The translations under genes and the position numbers were made by a program. From assembly GCA_002415895.1 (NCBI GenBank), contig DIAV01000212.1:681-9299 (forward strand): a stretch of DNA of 8,619 nt, in the 5' to 3' direction. This document shows, in pieces, positions 1-5,466 of the stretch; position 1 is the first letter of the stretch; the number at the start of each line of letters is the position of its first letter. Below the pieces are notes generated by a model. The model saw only the letters and a list, made by a program, of their open reading frames with translations. It ran no database searches and was not told the origin of the DNA. The stretch comes from Anaerolineales bacterium UBA5069 (lineage in GTDB: Bacteria > Chloroflexota > Anaerolineae > Caldilineales > Caldilineaceae).

Positions 1-484
1 AAGGCGGCGGACCGGAAGGCGGCGCGCCATAGGCCGGCGGATTCAGTGGCGGCGGGTTTTGTGGCGCAGGCTGGAATGGACTGTACCCGTAAGGCTCCTG
101 CCTGGGCTGGGCAGGCTGAACCGGCTGCGGCGCAACGGGCGGCGCGCCCGTGTACGGTTCTACAGACGGCGCGCCGGGGAAAAGGCTGGGCGGCACGTAC
201 TCGGGCGGATAATCACCTGTCTGCTCAGGATAGTAGGGCTGCGCATAGGGCGATTCACCCTGCGGCTGGGTTGCAGACGGCGCAGGACGGCGATAATCGT
301 GGGGATACTCGCCTGTGGGGTAGTCGTCGCTCGGCGCATTCTCGGCCCCGGCCCTGCTTGCCGATGGGTTGTCGGTTTGGGGGCGGCTGGGCGGCGCGCC
401 TTGTGCGGCGCGCGGAGGCGTGCCGGCAGCGGGCTTGCGCGGCTTGCGCGGTATCAGTTCAAAGGGATCGTTTGGTTCGGCCAT
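1..484 (-). CDS. Proline/tyrosine-rich protein, N-terminal 161 residues (gene runs off the left edge)
   Basis: An uninterrupted minus-strand frame starts with ATG at 484 and reaches the window edge without a stop. It encodes at least 161 residues beginning MAEPNDPFELIPRKPRKPAA. From about residue 20 it is low-complexity, dominated by Pro, Ala, Gln, Gly and Tyr. It repeats Y-P/P-Y units (GEYPHDY, QPYYPEQTGDYPPEYVPP) and three GAPP units. No membrane segment, signal peptide or known domain lies in the visible part, so this is probably a disordered cytoplasmic N-terminal arm whose folded or membrane domain is beyond the edge. An in-frame TGA 27 bases upstream leaves this ATG as the first usable start. 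A GAGG lies rather far away (about 22 bases), so ribosome binding is not clearly explained. Pro/Tyr/Gln arms of this kind often precede small membrane domains in bacteria, but that is only analogy. Two plus-strand open frames over the same bases look like shadows. Confidence 0.72.
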   Translation of the reverse strand, partial: MAEPNDPFELIPRKPRKPAAGTPPRAAQGAPPSRPQTDNPSASRAGAENAPSDDYPTGEYPHDYRRPAPSATQPQGESPYAQPYYPEQTGDYPPEYVPPSLFPGAPSVEPYTGAPPVAPQPVQPAQPRQEPYGYSPFQPAPQNPPPLNPPAYGAPPSGPPP

Positions 485-567
485 AGCGCTTGCGTTAAAT
501 CTGCTTCCTCACCAGTATGTGTCACTGTCATAGTGTGCAGGCGACCAGCGCCCGCCCTGCGCAGAGT

Positions 568-596
568 ACCATAACGCCACTGCGCTTGCACCGCAA
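568..596 (-). promoter_or_regulatory. Weak candidate promoter for the Pro/Tyr-rich gene
   Basis: On the minus strand TTGCGG (596-591) is followed after exactly 17 bases by TATGGT (573-568). These match the sigma-70 consensus at 3 of 6 and 4 of 6 positions. Transcription would begin near 560 and give a leader of about 75 bases to the ATG at 484. Only the spacing and position support it. The rest of the 226-base gap (485-710) holds the palindrome at 647-682 and nothing else I recognise. Confidence 0.2.
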
Positions 597-645
597 ACGC
601 GCACCCGGGGCCAATCGGACCAACTCCATGCGCTTGCGCCATATT

Positions 646-683
646 GAAGAGCGAGGCTTCCGGTACCGGAAGCCTCGCTCTTT
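646..683 (-). terminator. Perfect 36-bp palindrome after the C11 peptidase gene, probable terminator
   Basis: Bases 647-682 are a perfect palindrome centred on GTAC (663-666). The left half is AAGAGCGAGGCTTCCGGT, and a G-T pair at 646/683 can extend it. As RNA it gives a GC-rich stem of about 16 bp closing on a GUAC tetraloop. It begins 28 bases past the stop codon of the peptidase gene. On the minus strand it is followed by TTCAATATGG, a short and poor U tract, so termination may be weak or factor-dependent. The stem could instead protect the 3' end of the message. Because the palindrome is symmetrical it also reads as a stem from the plus strand (followed by TTTC), but no plus-strand gene ends here. 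Confidence 0.6.
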
Positions 684-710
684 CGCCTGCATTAATGCCG
701 AGAGCGTAGC

Positions 711-3422
711 CTACGGGGCCGTCACCGTGATGGGCGCATAGGCGGCTTTCTCGTTGCCGTCGAGGTCTTCCACCACAAAGCCCACCACGTACTGCCCGGC
801 GGCGGCATTGAGTTCGGTCCAGCGCAACGTCTCGCCCTCACCAAAGGTCACCGTCGCTCCGGCCTCATAGGCTGTGGAGATAACATTGCCCTCGCTGTCC
901 ATGTCGAGCCACTGCTCGCTGACGGTGAAGCTGTCTCCCGCGGCGGGGACAATCTCCCACGGCGAGCCGGTGCCGTTGCTCGCCTGGAAGGAGAAGACTT
1001 CCTGCAAAACACCGGCGCGGAAGGTGGCGCGTGCGCTGATCGAGGTGCCATCGGCGGCCATGGTGTAGGTGCCATCCACCGCGTATTGCGCAGTCGCGAT
1101 ATCGGCGCCATAGTTCACCGGATTGAAGAGCGCGACGGCATTGGTCGTGCCATCGGTCACGGCGGTTACATAAGGCTCCCACTCGAATTCGAGCTTGAAG
1201 TCTGTTGCGCCGTAATCCGGGTAGTAGACGCCATTGACTTCACGCGTTTCGCCAAACTGGAGGTAGTCGGAGTCAATGAGGCGTACAGACTGCGCGGCCT
1301 CGTCCACCTCGCCAACAAAGAGCTTGATGTAGCCGATGTTTTCGCCCGCCACATCGGCGCTCATGAGCACCGGCTGCCCGGGCGCGGCTGTGTCTGCCGA
1401 GAGGGTGACGGGCGAAAGCGTAATGCCGCCAGCACCCGGTGAACGCACGGCGGCCCCATCAGCAGGCATGGAGGCGCTGCGTGTGTCGCCGGCAAAGGTG
1501 TTGCCCGTGTAGAAGTAGGTCAGGAATTCGTCCCACAGCGATTCATCGACAAAGCGTGCGGAGGCCACGTTGTAGGAGCGCGGCCCGGCTGCATCGGAGC
1601 CGTAGAGGTCGCTGTTGGGGAAGTAGATTGAGATGCCGGTGGAACCCGGCTTGCCCGGCCCGCTCTTCTCGGCCACCACAACGTCGTTAATGGAGTTGAC
1701 AAGCGGTTCGGCCACCTGTTGCAGCGCGGGGTCATTGGTCGCCTGCAGCGCAAGCAGTGTGAAGTGACCCAGGTCCAGGTAGGAGGGGGGCACGTTGCTG
1801 CCAAAGATGCTTGTGAAGTTTTGCGCGTAGGATCGTGCCTTGGCTACAGCCTTCGGGTTAGACTGCTGGAGCGCCACGAGGAAGTTGTTAAGGTTGGCGT
1901 TGAGCGCGGGAATCTGGCTCAGGTCGGCCGCGGTCAGGGTCACGTTTTGCGAAAGCTGGCGCGCCACAGCCTCGGCGGGGGGTGCGCCACCGAAGAGCCC
2001 TGCCCCCGGTCGCCCGCCGCCCGTGAATTCGGCGCGCGCTTGATCATCCACAATGCGTTGGTCGCCGTCGATGTAGGTCTGCACAATCAACTGGCCCAGG
2101 TCGGCCCCGCTCATGGCAGGATTCTGCACAAGCGGCGCAAGGAAGGCGGCGTAGGCCCAGCCCAGCGCCGGCTCTGTCTCCTGCGAGGCCACGGCATAGT
2201 GTGCGTGGTCGGCCAGCATGGTGTAGACCTCGAGGTGCGACATGAGGCACGCATCCATGCCAATTAGCTCGAATTTGTCGAGACCTGTGTCGGCGCGAAT
2301 GGTTGCGAGTGCGGCTTCAACTTCCTGCAGCCAGAGCATGTCGTGCGGCATGGCGCGCGAGAGCGGGAAGGCGCGATCGGGGCCCGTCTTCGATGTGGGG
2401 TCACTCCAGCCGCCGGGCCAGCCCATGCCGTGGTCCGAGAGGATCAGCGCGTACTTGTCGGCGGGGTAGTTCTGCATGCCCCACTCAACAAAATCAACGA
2501 GGCTGCGCGGGTCGGCCATGTCGACCTCGCCCATATCCTGCACAACGCGTGAGCCAATGCGTGTGAGGTCATTATCTTTTGTAATGAGATAACGCAGCGT
2601 GCCGGTGACATTGCCGTCGCCCGAATAGCCACCCTTGAAGCGGTCCATCTGGGCAACGACCTTGACGTTGTCGCTGGAGCCGACGCGCTCGGCTTCGTTG
2701 AAGTCGGTGAAGATGTCCTGCTCGAGCACCTGGTCGTCAGCGTCGGCGTAGAGAAGAATGGTCCATGTATCGCCACCGGCGGTGGTAGCGCTGCCGGTGG
2801 CGCCCACCGCCGCGGCGGGCGTGGGGCGCACACTAATCACCGAGGCCGCCGGCGTCGGCATAACTTCGGGCACGGACTGGCCGAGCACACCAGCGCCCGC
2901 GAGGATGGAGGCCAGACCGCCCAGGCTGCCCAGCGCCCCATCGGCCGATGAGACAGCCGGTGCGCTGGCCTGCTGGTCAGGCACAATCGTCCCGCCGCCG
3001 CCACCGCCGAAGATTGATCCCCAAAGCATCCACAGCAGCAAGCCAATGCCCAGCAAAACGGCAATGGGGCGCGTCTTCTTGTTGGCGAAGAGGCCCAGGA
3101 TGATGGGCAGCAGGGTGCTGACTGGCGCGCCGCCGGAGCCGCGTGAACCGCTTGCGCGGCCGGGCTGGCCGCTGCCCGTGTCGCGGCGCGACGCATCGGC
3201 CGTTTGTCGGTTGTTCGGGTCCGAAGTGGTTTGGCGGCGGCGCGTGACGCGCACTGTGGGCTTTTCGGGGTCGTTGTCGGCGGCGAAGAGCATTCGGCTT
3301 GTACCCAACTCAACGGGTTCCTGCTGCGAGGCAGCGGATGCACCGGCAAATTGGGGTTGAAGGCTTTGTTGTGAAGCGAACAACTCTTCAAGCGCCTGCA
3401 ACAAGGTGGGGGACTTAGACAT
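711..3422 (-). CDS. Membrane-anchored C11 (clostripain-family) cysteine peptidase, 903 aa
   Basis: This is a large C11/clostripain-like cysteine peptidase, a family that usually cuts after Arg or Lys. Residue order: a cytoplasmic, Arg/Ser/Gly-rich arm (1-115); one membrane helix (about 119-138, PIAVLLGIGLLLWMLWGSIF) with KKTR before it, predicting N-in/C-out; a six-glycine linker and an Ala/Pro/Thr stretch (139-217); the peptidase domain (about 219-638); and a C-terminal region likely to be beta-sandwich (about 665-903). The family dyad is visible as His331 in SDHGMGW and Cys392 in GMDACLMSHLE, with ASQETEPALGWAY just beyond. A Gly/Ala/Pro-rich loop near 463-485 could be a processing linker, which is inference. 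The start is the ATG at 3422, preceded by AAGGAG at 5 bases. A GTG two codons upstream overlaps that ribosome site and is less likely. The protein would act outside the cytoplasmic membrane. It has its own leader upstream and a palindrome downstream. The protein is longer than a bare C11 core because of the arm and C-terminal domain. Physiological substrate unknown. Confidence 0.9.
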   Translation of the reverse strand: MSKSPTLLQALEELFASQQSLQPQFAGASAASQQEPVELGTSRMLFAADNDPEKPTVRVTRRRQTTSDPNNRQTADASRRDTGSGQPGRASGSRGSGGAPVSTLLPIILGLFANKKTRPIAVLLGIGLLLWMLWGSIFGGGGGGTIVPDQQASAPAVSSADGALGSLGGLASILAGAGVLGQSVPEVMPTPAASVISVRPTPAAAVGATGSATTAGGDTWTILLYADADDQVLEQDIFTDFNEAERVGSSDNVKVVAQMDRFKGGYSGDGNVTGTLRYLITKDNDLTRIGSRVVQDMGEVDMADPRSLVDFVEWGMQNYPADKYALILSDHGMGWPGGWSDPTSKTGPDRAFPLSRAMPHDMLWLQEVEAALATIRADTGLDKFELIGMDACLMSHLEVYTMLADHAHYAVASQETEPALGWAYAAFLAPLVQNPAMSGADLGQLIVQTYIDGDQRIVDDQARAEFTGGGRPGAGLFGGAPPAEAVARQLSQNVTLTAADLSQIPALNANLNNFLVALQQSNPKAVAKARSYAQNFTSIFGSNVPPSYLDLGHFTLLALQATNDPALQQVAEPLVNSINDVVVAEKSGPGKPGSTGISIYFPNSDLYGSDAAGPRSYNVASARFVDESLWDEFLTYFYTGNTFAGDTRSASMPADGAAVRSPGAGGITLSPVTLSADTAAPGQPVLMSADVAGENIGYIKLFVGEVDEAAQSVRLIDSDYLQFGETREVNGVYYPDYGATDFKLEFEWEPYVTAVTDGTTNAVALFNPVNYGADIATAQYAVDGTYTMAADGTSISARATFRAGVLQEVFSFQASNGTGSPWEIVPAAGDSFTVSEQWLDMDSEGNVISTAYEAGATVTFGEGETLRWTELNAAAGQYVVGFVVEDLDGNEKAAYAPITVTAP

Positions 3423-3447
3423 AATCACTCCTTATGGGGTCCGATGT

Positions 3448-3486
3448 TCGGTCAGGAATCGGTCCGAGATGCTGGCATATTCGGTC
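3448..3486 (-). promoter_or_regulatory. TCGGTC direct repeats at 11-bp phase in the peptidase leader
   Basis: On the plus strand TCGGTC occurs at 3448-3453, 3459-3464 and 3481-3486, so starts are 11 and 22 bp apart. A further GGTC at 3438-3441 is one base out of phase. Repeats on one helix face are typical of proteins that bind direct repeats head to tail, such as OmpR/PhoB-type response regulators. They lie just downstream of the -10 box at 3501-3506, where a bound protein would most simply repress. The same bases also allow an RNA stem on the minus strand: TCAGGACCGA (3490-3481) against TCGG (3464-3461) and TCCTGA (3457-3452). An RNA role is therefore an alternative. No regulator gene is in the window. 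Confidence 0.35.
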
Positions 3487-3500
3487 CTGATTTGGCCGCT

Positions 3501-3506
3501 ATTATA
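3501..3506 (-). promoter_or_regulatory. Consensus -10 box (TATAAT) for the C11 peptidase gene
   Basis: The minus strand reads TATAAT at 3506-3501, a full match to the sigma-70 -10 consensus. It sits just after the hydratase stop codon and about 80 bases before the peptidase ATG. No recognisable -35 hexamer lies 16-18 bases upstream (that stretch is the GC-rich end of the hydratase gene), and there is no TG extension. Expression may need an activator or be weak. It suggests the peptidase gene can be transcribed separately from the hydratase. Confidence 0.45.
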
Positions 3507-3522
3507 CGATAGACGTGTGTTG

Positions 3523-4296
3523 TTAGCGCCCCTGCCAGGTTGCTGCGCGCTTTTCGGCAAAGGCTGCCATGCCTTCCTTTTGGTCGTCGGTGGCAAAAAG
3601 CAGCGTGAAGAGCCGTCGCTCAAGGCGCATTCCCTCGGCCAGCGTGGACTCGTAGGCGGCGTTGACGGCCTCCTTGGCTGTGCGCACGGCGACGGGCGGC
3701 TTGGCAGCAATCACCGCCGCGACTTCCAGCGCCAGCGCAAGGTAGGTCTCCACAGGGGCCACGCGGCTGATTAACCCGAAGCGCATCGCTTCGCCGGCGC
3801 TGAGCCGCCTGTCGCTGAGAATCATGTCCATGGCAATGGCTTTGCCCACGGCGCGCGTCAGCCGCTGCGTACCACCGGCGCCCGGGATCACGCCGAGGTT
3901 GATTTCGGGCTGGCCAAAGATGGCCGACTCGGAGGCGATGATCATGTCGCAGGCCATTGCCAGCTCGCAGCCACCCCCCAGGCACCAGCCGCTCACAGCG
4001 GCCAGCAAGGGCTTATGCAGGCGCGTCAGTGCATCCCACGCACCCAGCATTTCACTGTCCATCATCTCGACGACGGTGGCGGTGGCCATTTGTTTAATGT
4101 CGGCGCCTGCGGCAAAGGCCTTGTCGCTGCCGGTGATGAGCATGCAGCCAATTGCCGCATCACTGTCAAACGCCGCGAGTGCGGCCACCAGTTCCGCCAT
4201 CAGTGCGCCGTTAAGGGCGTTGCGCGCGGCGGGACGGTTGAGTTGCACAATGCCCACGCGCCCCTCTGTGGAAACGAGAATGTTTTCGTATGACAT
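3523..4296 (-). CDS. Enoyl-CoA hydratase/isomerase (crotonase family), 257 aa
   Basis: A complete crotonase-fold protein of the usual bacterial length. It most likely adds water across the 2,3 double bond of an enoyl-CoA in fatty-acid, amino-acid or aromatic-acid breakdown, in the cytoplasm. Visible marks are the N-terminal RPAARNALN strand/turn, the CoA-binding and oxyanion-hole segment AFAAGADIKQM (60-70), the second oxyanion segment SGWCLGGGCELAMACD (102-117), and FGQPEINLGVIPGAGGTQRL (127-146). The two catalytic glutamates of classic hydratases are both present as Glu111 and Glu131, 20 residues apart as in the rat mitochondrial enzyme. This favours hydratase over isomerase or decarboxylase relatives. 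The ATG at 4296 has AAAGGA about 8 bases upstream. Upstream lies a heptad inverted repeat, downstream the peptidase leader. No thiolase, acyl-CoA dehydrogenase or ligase is nearby, so the substrate cannot be named. Confidence 0.93.
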   Translation of the reverse strand: MSYENILVSTEGRVGIVQLNRPAARNALNGALMAELVAALAAFDSDAAIGCMLITGSDKAFAAGADIKQMATATVVEMMDSEMLGAWDALTRLHKPLLAAVSGWCLGGGCELAMACDMIIASESAIFGQPEINLGVIPGAGGTQRLTRAVGKAIAMDMILSDRRLSAGEAMRFGLISRVAPVETYLALALEVAAVIAAKPPVAVRTAKEAVNAAYESTLAEGMRLERRLFTLLFATDDQKEGMAAFAEKRAATWQGR

Positions 4297-4315
4297 TGCG
4301 GAGATCCTTTTAAAG

Positions 4316-4451
4316 GGTCAAATGGTAAATGGTAAGTGGTAAATGGTAAGTGGAAAGTGGTAATTGGTAACTGGCGAGGTCGTATTTGCGCACCAATTGC
4401 CATTAGCCAATTACCAATTACGATTTACCAAATACCAATTACGATTTGACC
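4316..4451. repeat. Long imperfect inverted repeat made of 7-base TGGTAAx units
   Basis: The left arm (about 4316-4375) is a chain of heptads on the plus strand: GGTCAAAT, GGTAAAT, GGTAAGT, GGTAAAT, GGTAAGT, GGAAAGT, GGTAATT, GGTAACT, then GGC. The right arm (about 4393-4451) reads on the minus strand GGTCAAAT, CGTAATT, GGTATTT, GGTAAAT, CGTAATT, GGTAATT, GG. The arms match base for base at most positions with scattered changes, around a spacer of about 17 bases. The repeat fills the gap between eamA and the hydratase gene, ending 2 bases from the eamA stop. It is far more AT-rich than its surroundings. As RNA it could form a stem of about 60 bp, which may slow read-through from eamA. Heptamer repeats of similar kind (CCAATTA-like) are known in cyanobacterial genomes; relation to those is unproven. 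Confidence 0.8.
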
Positions 4452-4453
4452 AA

Positions 4454-4888
4454 TCATTTCAACGCCACCACAATCGCGCCCAGCACCACCAGCCCGCCGC
4501 CGAGCGCCGTCTTCCATGTGAGCGGCTCGCCCAGGAAGAGCGCGGCGAGGATGAGCACCATGGCGAGGCTGGTCTTGTCGATGGGCGAAACCAGCGAGGC
4601 GGGGCCGCGCTGGAGCGCCGCATAGTAGAAAAGCCACGATGCGCCCGTTGCCAGCCCCGAAAGAATCAGGAAGAGCCACGTCTTTTGGCCCACGCTGCGC
4701 AACCCCGAGATTTCGCCCGTGCCCAGCACAATGCCCCATGCCAGCAGCAGGATGACCACGGTGCGAATGGCCGTGGCGAGATTGGAGGGGATTTCACGCA
4801 CACCAATTTTGCCGAAGATGGTTGTGAGCGCGGCAAAGAACGCCGATAAGAGTGCCAGGACAAGCCAGCTTGAGCGTGCGCTCTCCAT
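4454..4888 (-). CDS. Half-size EamA-family (drug/metabolite transporter superfamily) membrane protein, 144 aa
   Basis: A small inner-membrane protein carrying a single EamA domain, while most family members are 10-helix proteins with two copies. Five hydrophobic segments are visible in the 144-residue form: about 6-28, 35-56, 68-90, 95-118 and 122-143. Typical family features are TTIFGKIGV after helix 1, ATGASWLFYYAALQRGPASLVSPIDKTS, and LGEPLTWKTALGGGLVVLGAIVV at the end. Half-size members are thought to work as dimers, and the exported compound is unknown. I chose the ATG at 4888 because AAAGG lies about 8 bases upstream and the protein then begins MESARSSW directly before helix 1. An in-frame ATG at 4945 would add 19 polar residues and has no ribosome site. 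The gene follows the RAM-domain gene by 106 bases, and its stop abuts the heptad inverted repeat. Confidence 0.87.
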   Translation of the reverse strand: MESARSSWLVLALLSAFFAALTTIFGKIGVREIPSNLATAIRTVVILLLAWGIVLGTGEISGLRSVGQKTWLFLILSGLATGASWLFYYAALQRGPASLVSPIDKTSLAMVLILAALFLGEPLTWKTALGGGLVVLGAIVVALK

Positions 4889-4994
4889 GGGGTACGCCTT
4901 TCCAAGTGCTGAAACGCGTCTGTACAGATGAGGCAGGCTGCGCATAGGTTCACACGCAAAAGTCCGTCAGGTTGCGTCTGTGGACAGCCTGTAG

Positions 4995-5276
4995 TTAGCC
5001 TTCAAAGCCGATGGAGAACATGGTCTCCAGGTCATGGCGCGAGAAAACCTTGAAGGCGATGAGGGTTTCAGAGTGGGTGATGCCCTCCACCTGGAGCGCC
5101 TGGCTCGTGACCAAATCGGCCAGCGCCTCGTTGTCCGGCACGCGCAGCACGGCTACCAGGTCGTAGCGCCCGGCCACAGAGAAGACCTCGGTGACGCCCT
5201 TGAGTTGCGTCAGTTCCTCGGCCACGGCGTTGATGCGGTTGCGCTCGACGTTAATCAGAACGATGGATGAGACCAT
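4995..5276 (-). CDS. Stand-alone Lrp/AsnC ligand-binding (RAM) domain protein, 93 aa
   Basis: The whole protein corresponds to the C-terminal ligand-binding domain of Lrp/AsnC regulators, with no DNA-binding helix-turn-helix. It follows the ferredoxin-like pattern: strand VSSIVLINVER, helix INAVAEELTQL, strand VTEVFSVAGRYDLVAVLRV (28-46), helix NEALADLVTSQAL, strand ITHSETLIAFKVFS. The GRYDLVAVLRV segment is characteristic of the family. Such domains assemble as dimers and higher oligomers and bind amino acids or related small molecules at the interfaces. Solo members may be metabolite sensors or partners of full-length Lrp proteins. The ATG at 5276 has a strong GGAGG about 6 bases upstream. 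There is no room for a fused DNA-binding domain before the start, so this is a genuine short protein, not a truncation. It shares strand and proximity with eamA; a link to amino-acid export is plausible but unproven. Confidence 0.88.
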   Translation of the reverse strand: MVSSIVLINVERNRINAVAEELTQLKGVTEVFSVAGRYDLVAVLRVPDNEALADLVTSQALQVEGITHSETLIAFKVFSRHDLETMFSIGFEG

Positions 5277-5330
5277 GAGATGCCTCCGGCTGGGTGTTCG
5301 CGGCGCGGGCGCGCCATGTAGGCTTTACAG

Positions 5331-5440
5331 TGAGAACGACATTGACGCAGAGGCGCGGGGGCGCAAAAAGAATGCAGGAACAAGTAGCGCGGTTCCGCTT
5401 TCTTGCTTTTCTCTGCGCCTCTGTGTCAATGCGTTTTCAT
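5331..5440. repeat. Imperfect inverted repeat of the CGCAGAGGCGC type
   Basis: The core arms are CATTGACGCAGAGGCGC (5340-5356) and GCGCCTCTGTGTCAATG (5415-5431). They are complementary at 16 of 17 positions, the remaining one being a G-T pair. Similarity continues outward (TGAGAACG at 5331-5338 against CGTTTTCA at 5432-5439) and less well inward (GCAAAAAGAA on the left, TTCTTGCTTTT on the right). The spacer between the core arms is 58 bases. The repeat occupies the gap between kynU and the RAM gene, so on the minus strand it follows kynU and could act as a terminator-like stem. My impression is that CGCAGAGG-type intergenic repeats recur in many environmental bacterial genomes, but that is memory and not a search. 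Confidence 0.75.
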
Positions 5441-5466
5441 AGCGTATCACTTTAGGCGGTATGACT

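Noticed and set aside
46..574. Two long overlapping plus-strand open frames at the left edge
   Set aside because: They are Arg/Ala/Cys-rich with no recognisable motif and lie antisense to a minus-strand frame with clear Pro/Tyr repeat organisation that stays open to the edge.
454..642. Minus-strand 62-codon open frame between the Pro-rich gene and the palindrome
   Set aside because: It overlaps the start of the Pro-rich gene, has no ribosome site or motif, and is short enough to arise by chance in GC-rich DNA.
4200..4403. Open frames crossing the heptad repeat, with peptide repeats such as QLPIT and HLPF
   Set aside because: The peptide periodicity is a by-product of the 7-base DNA repeat read in any frame, not a protein.
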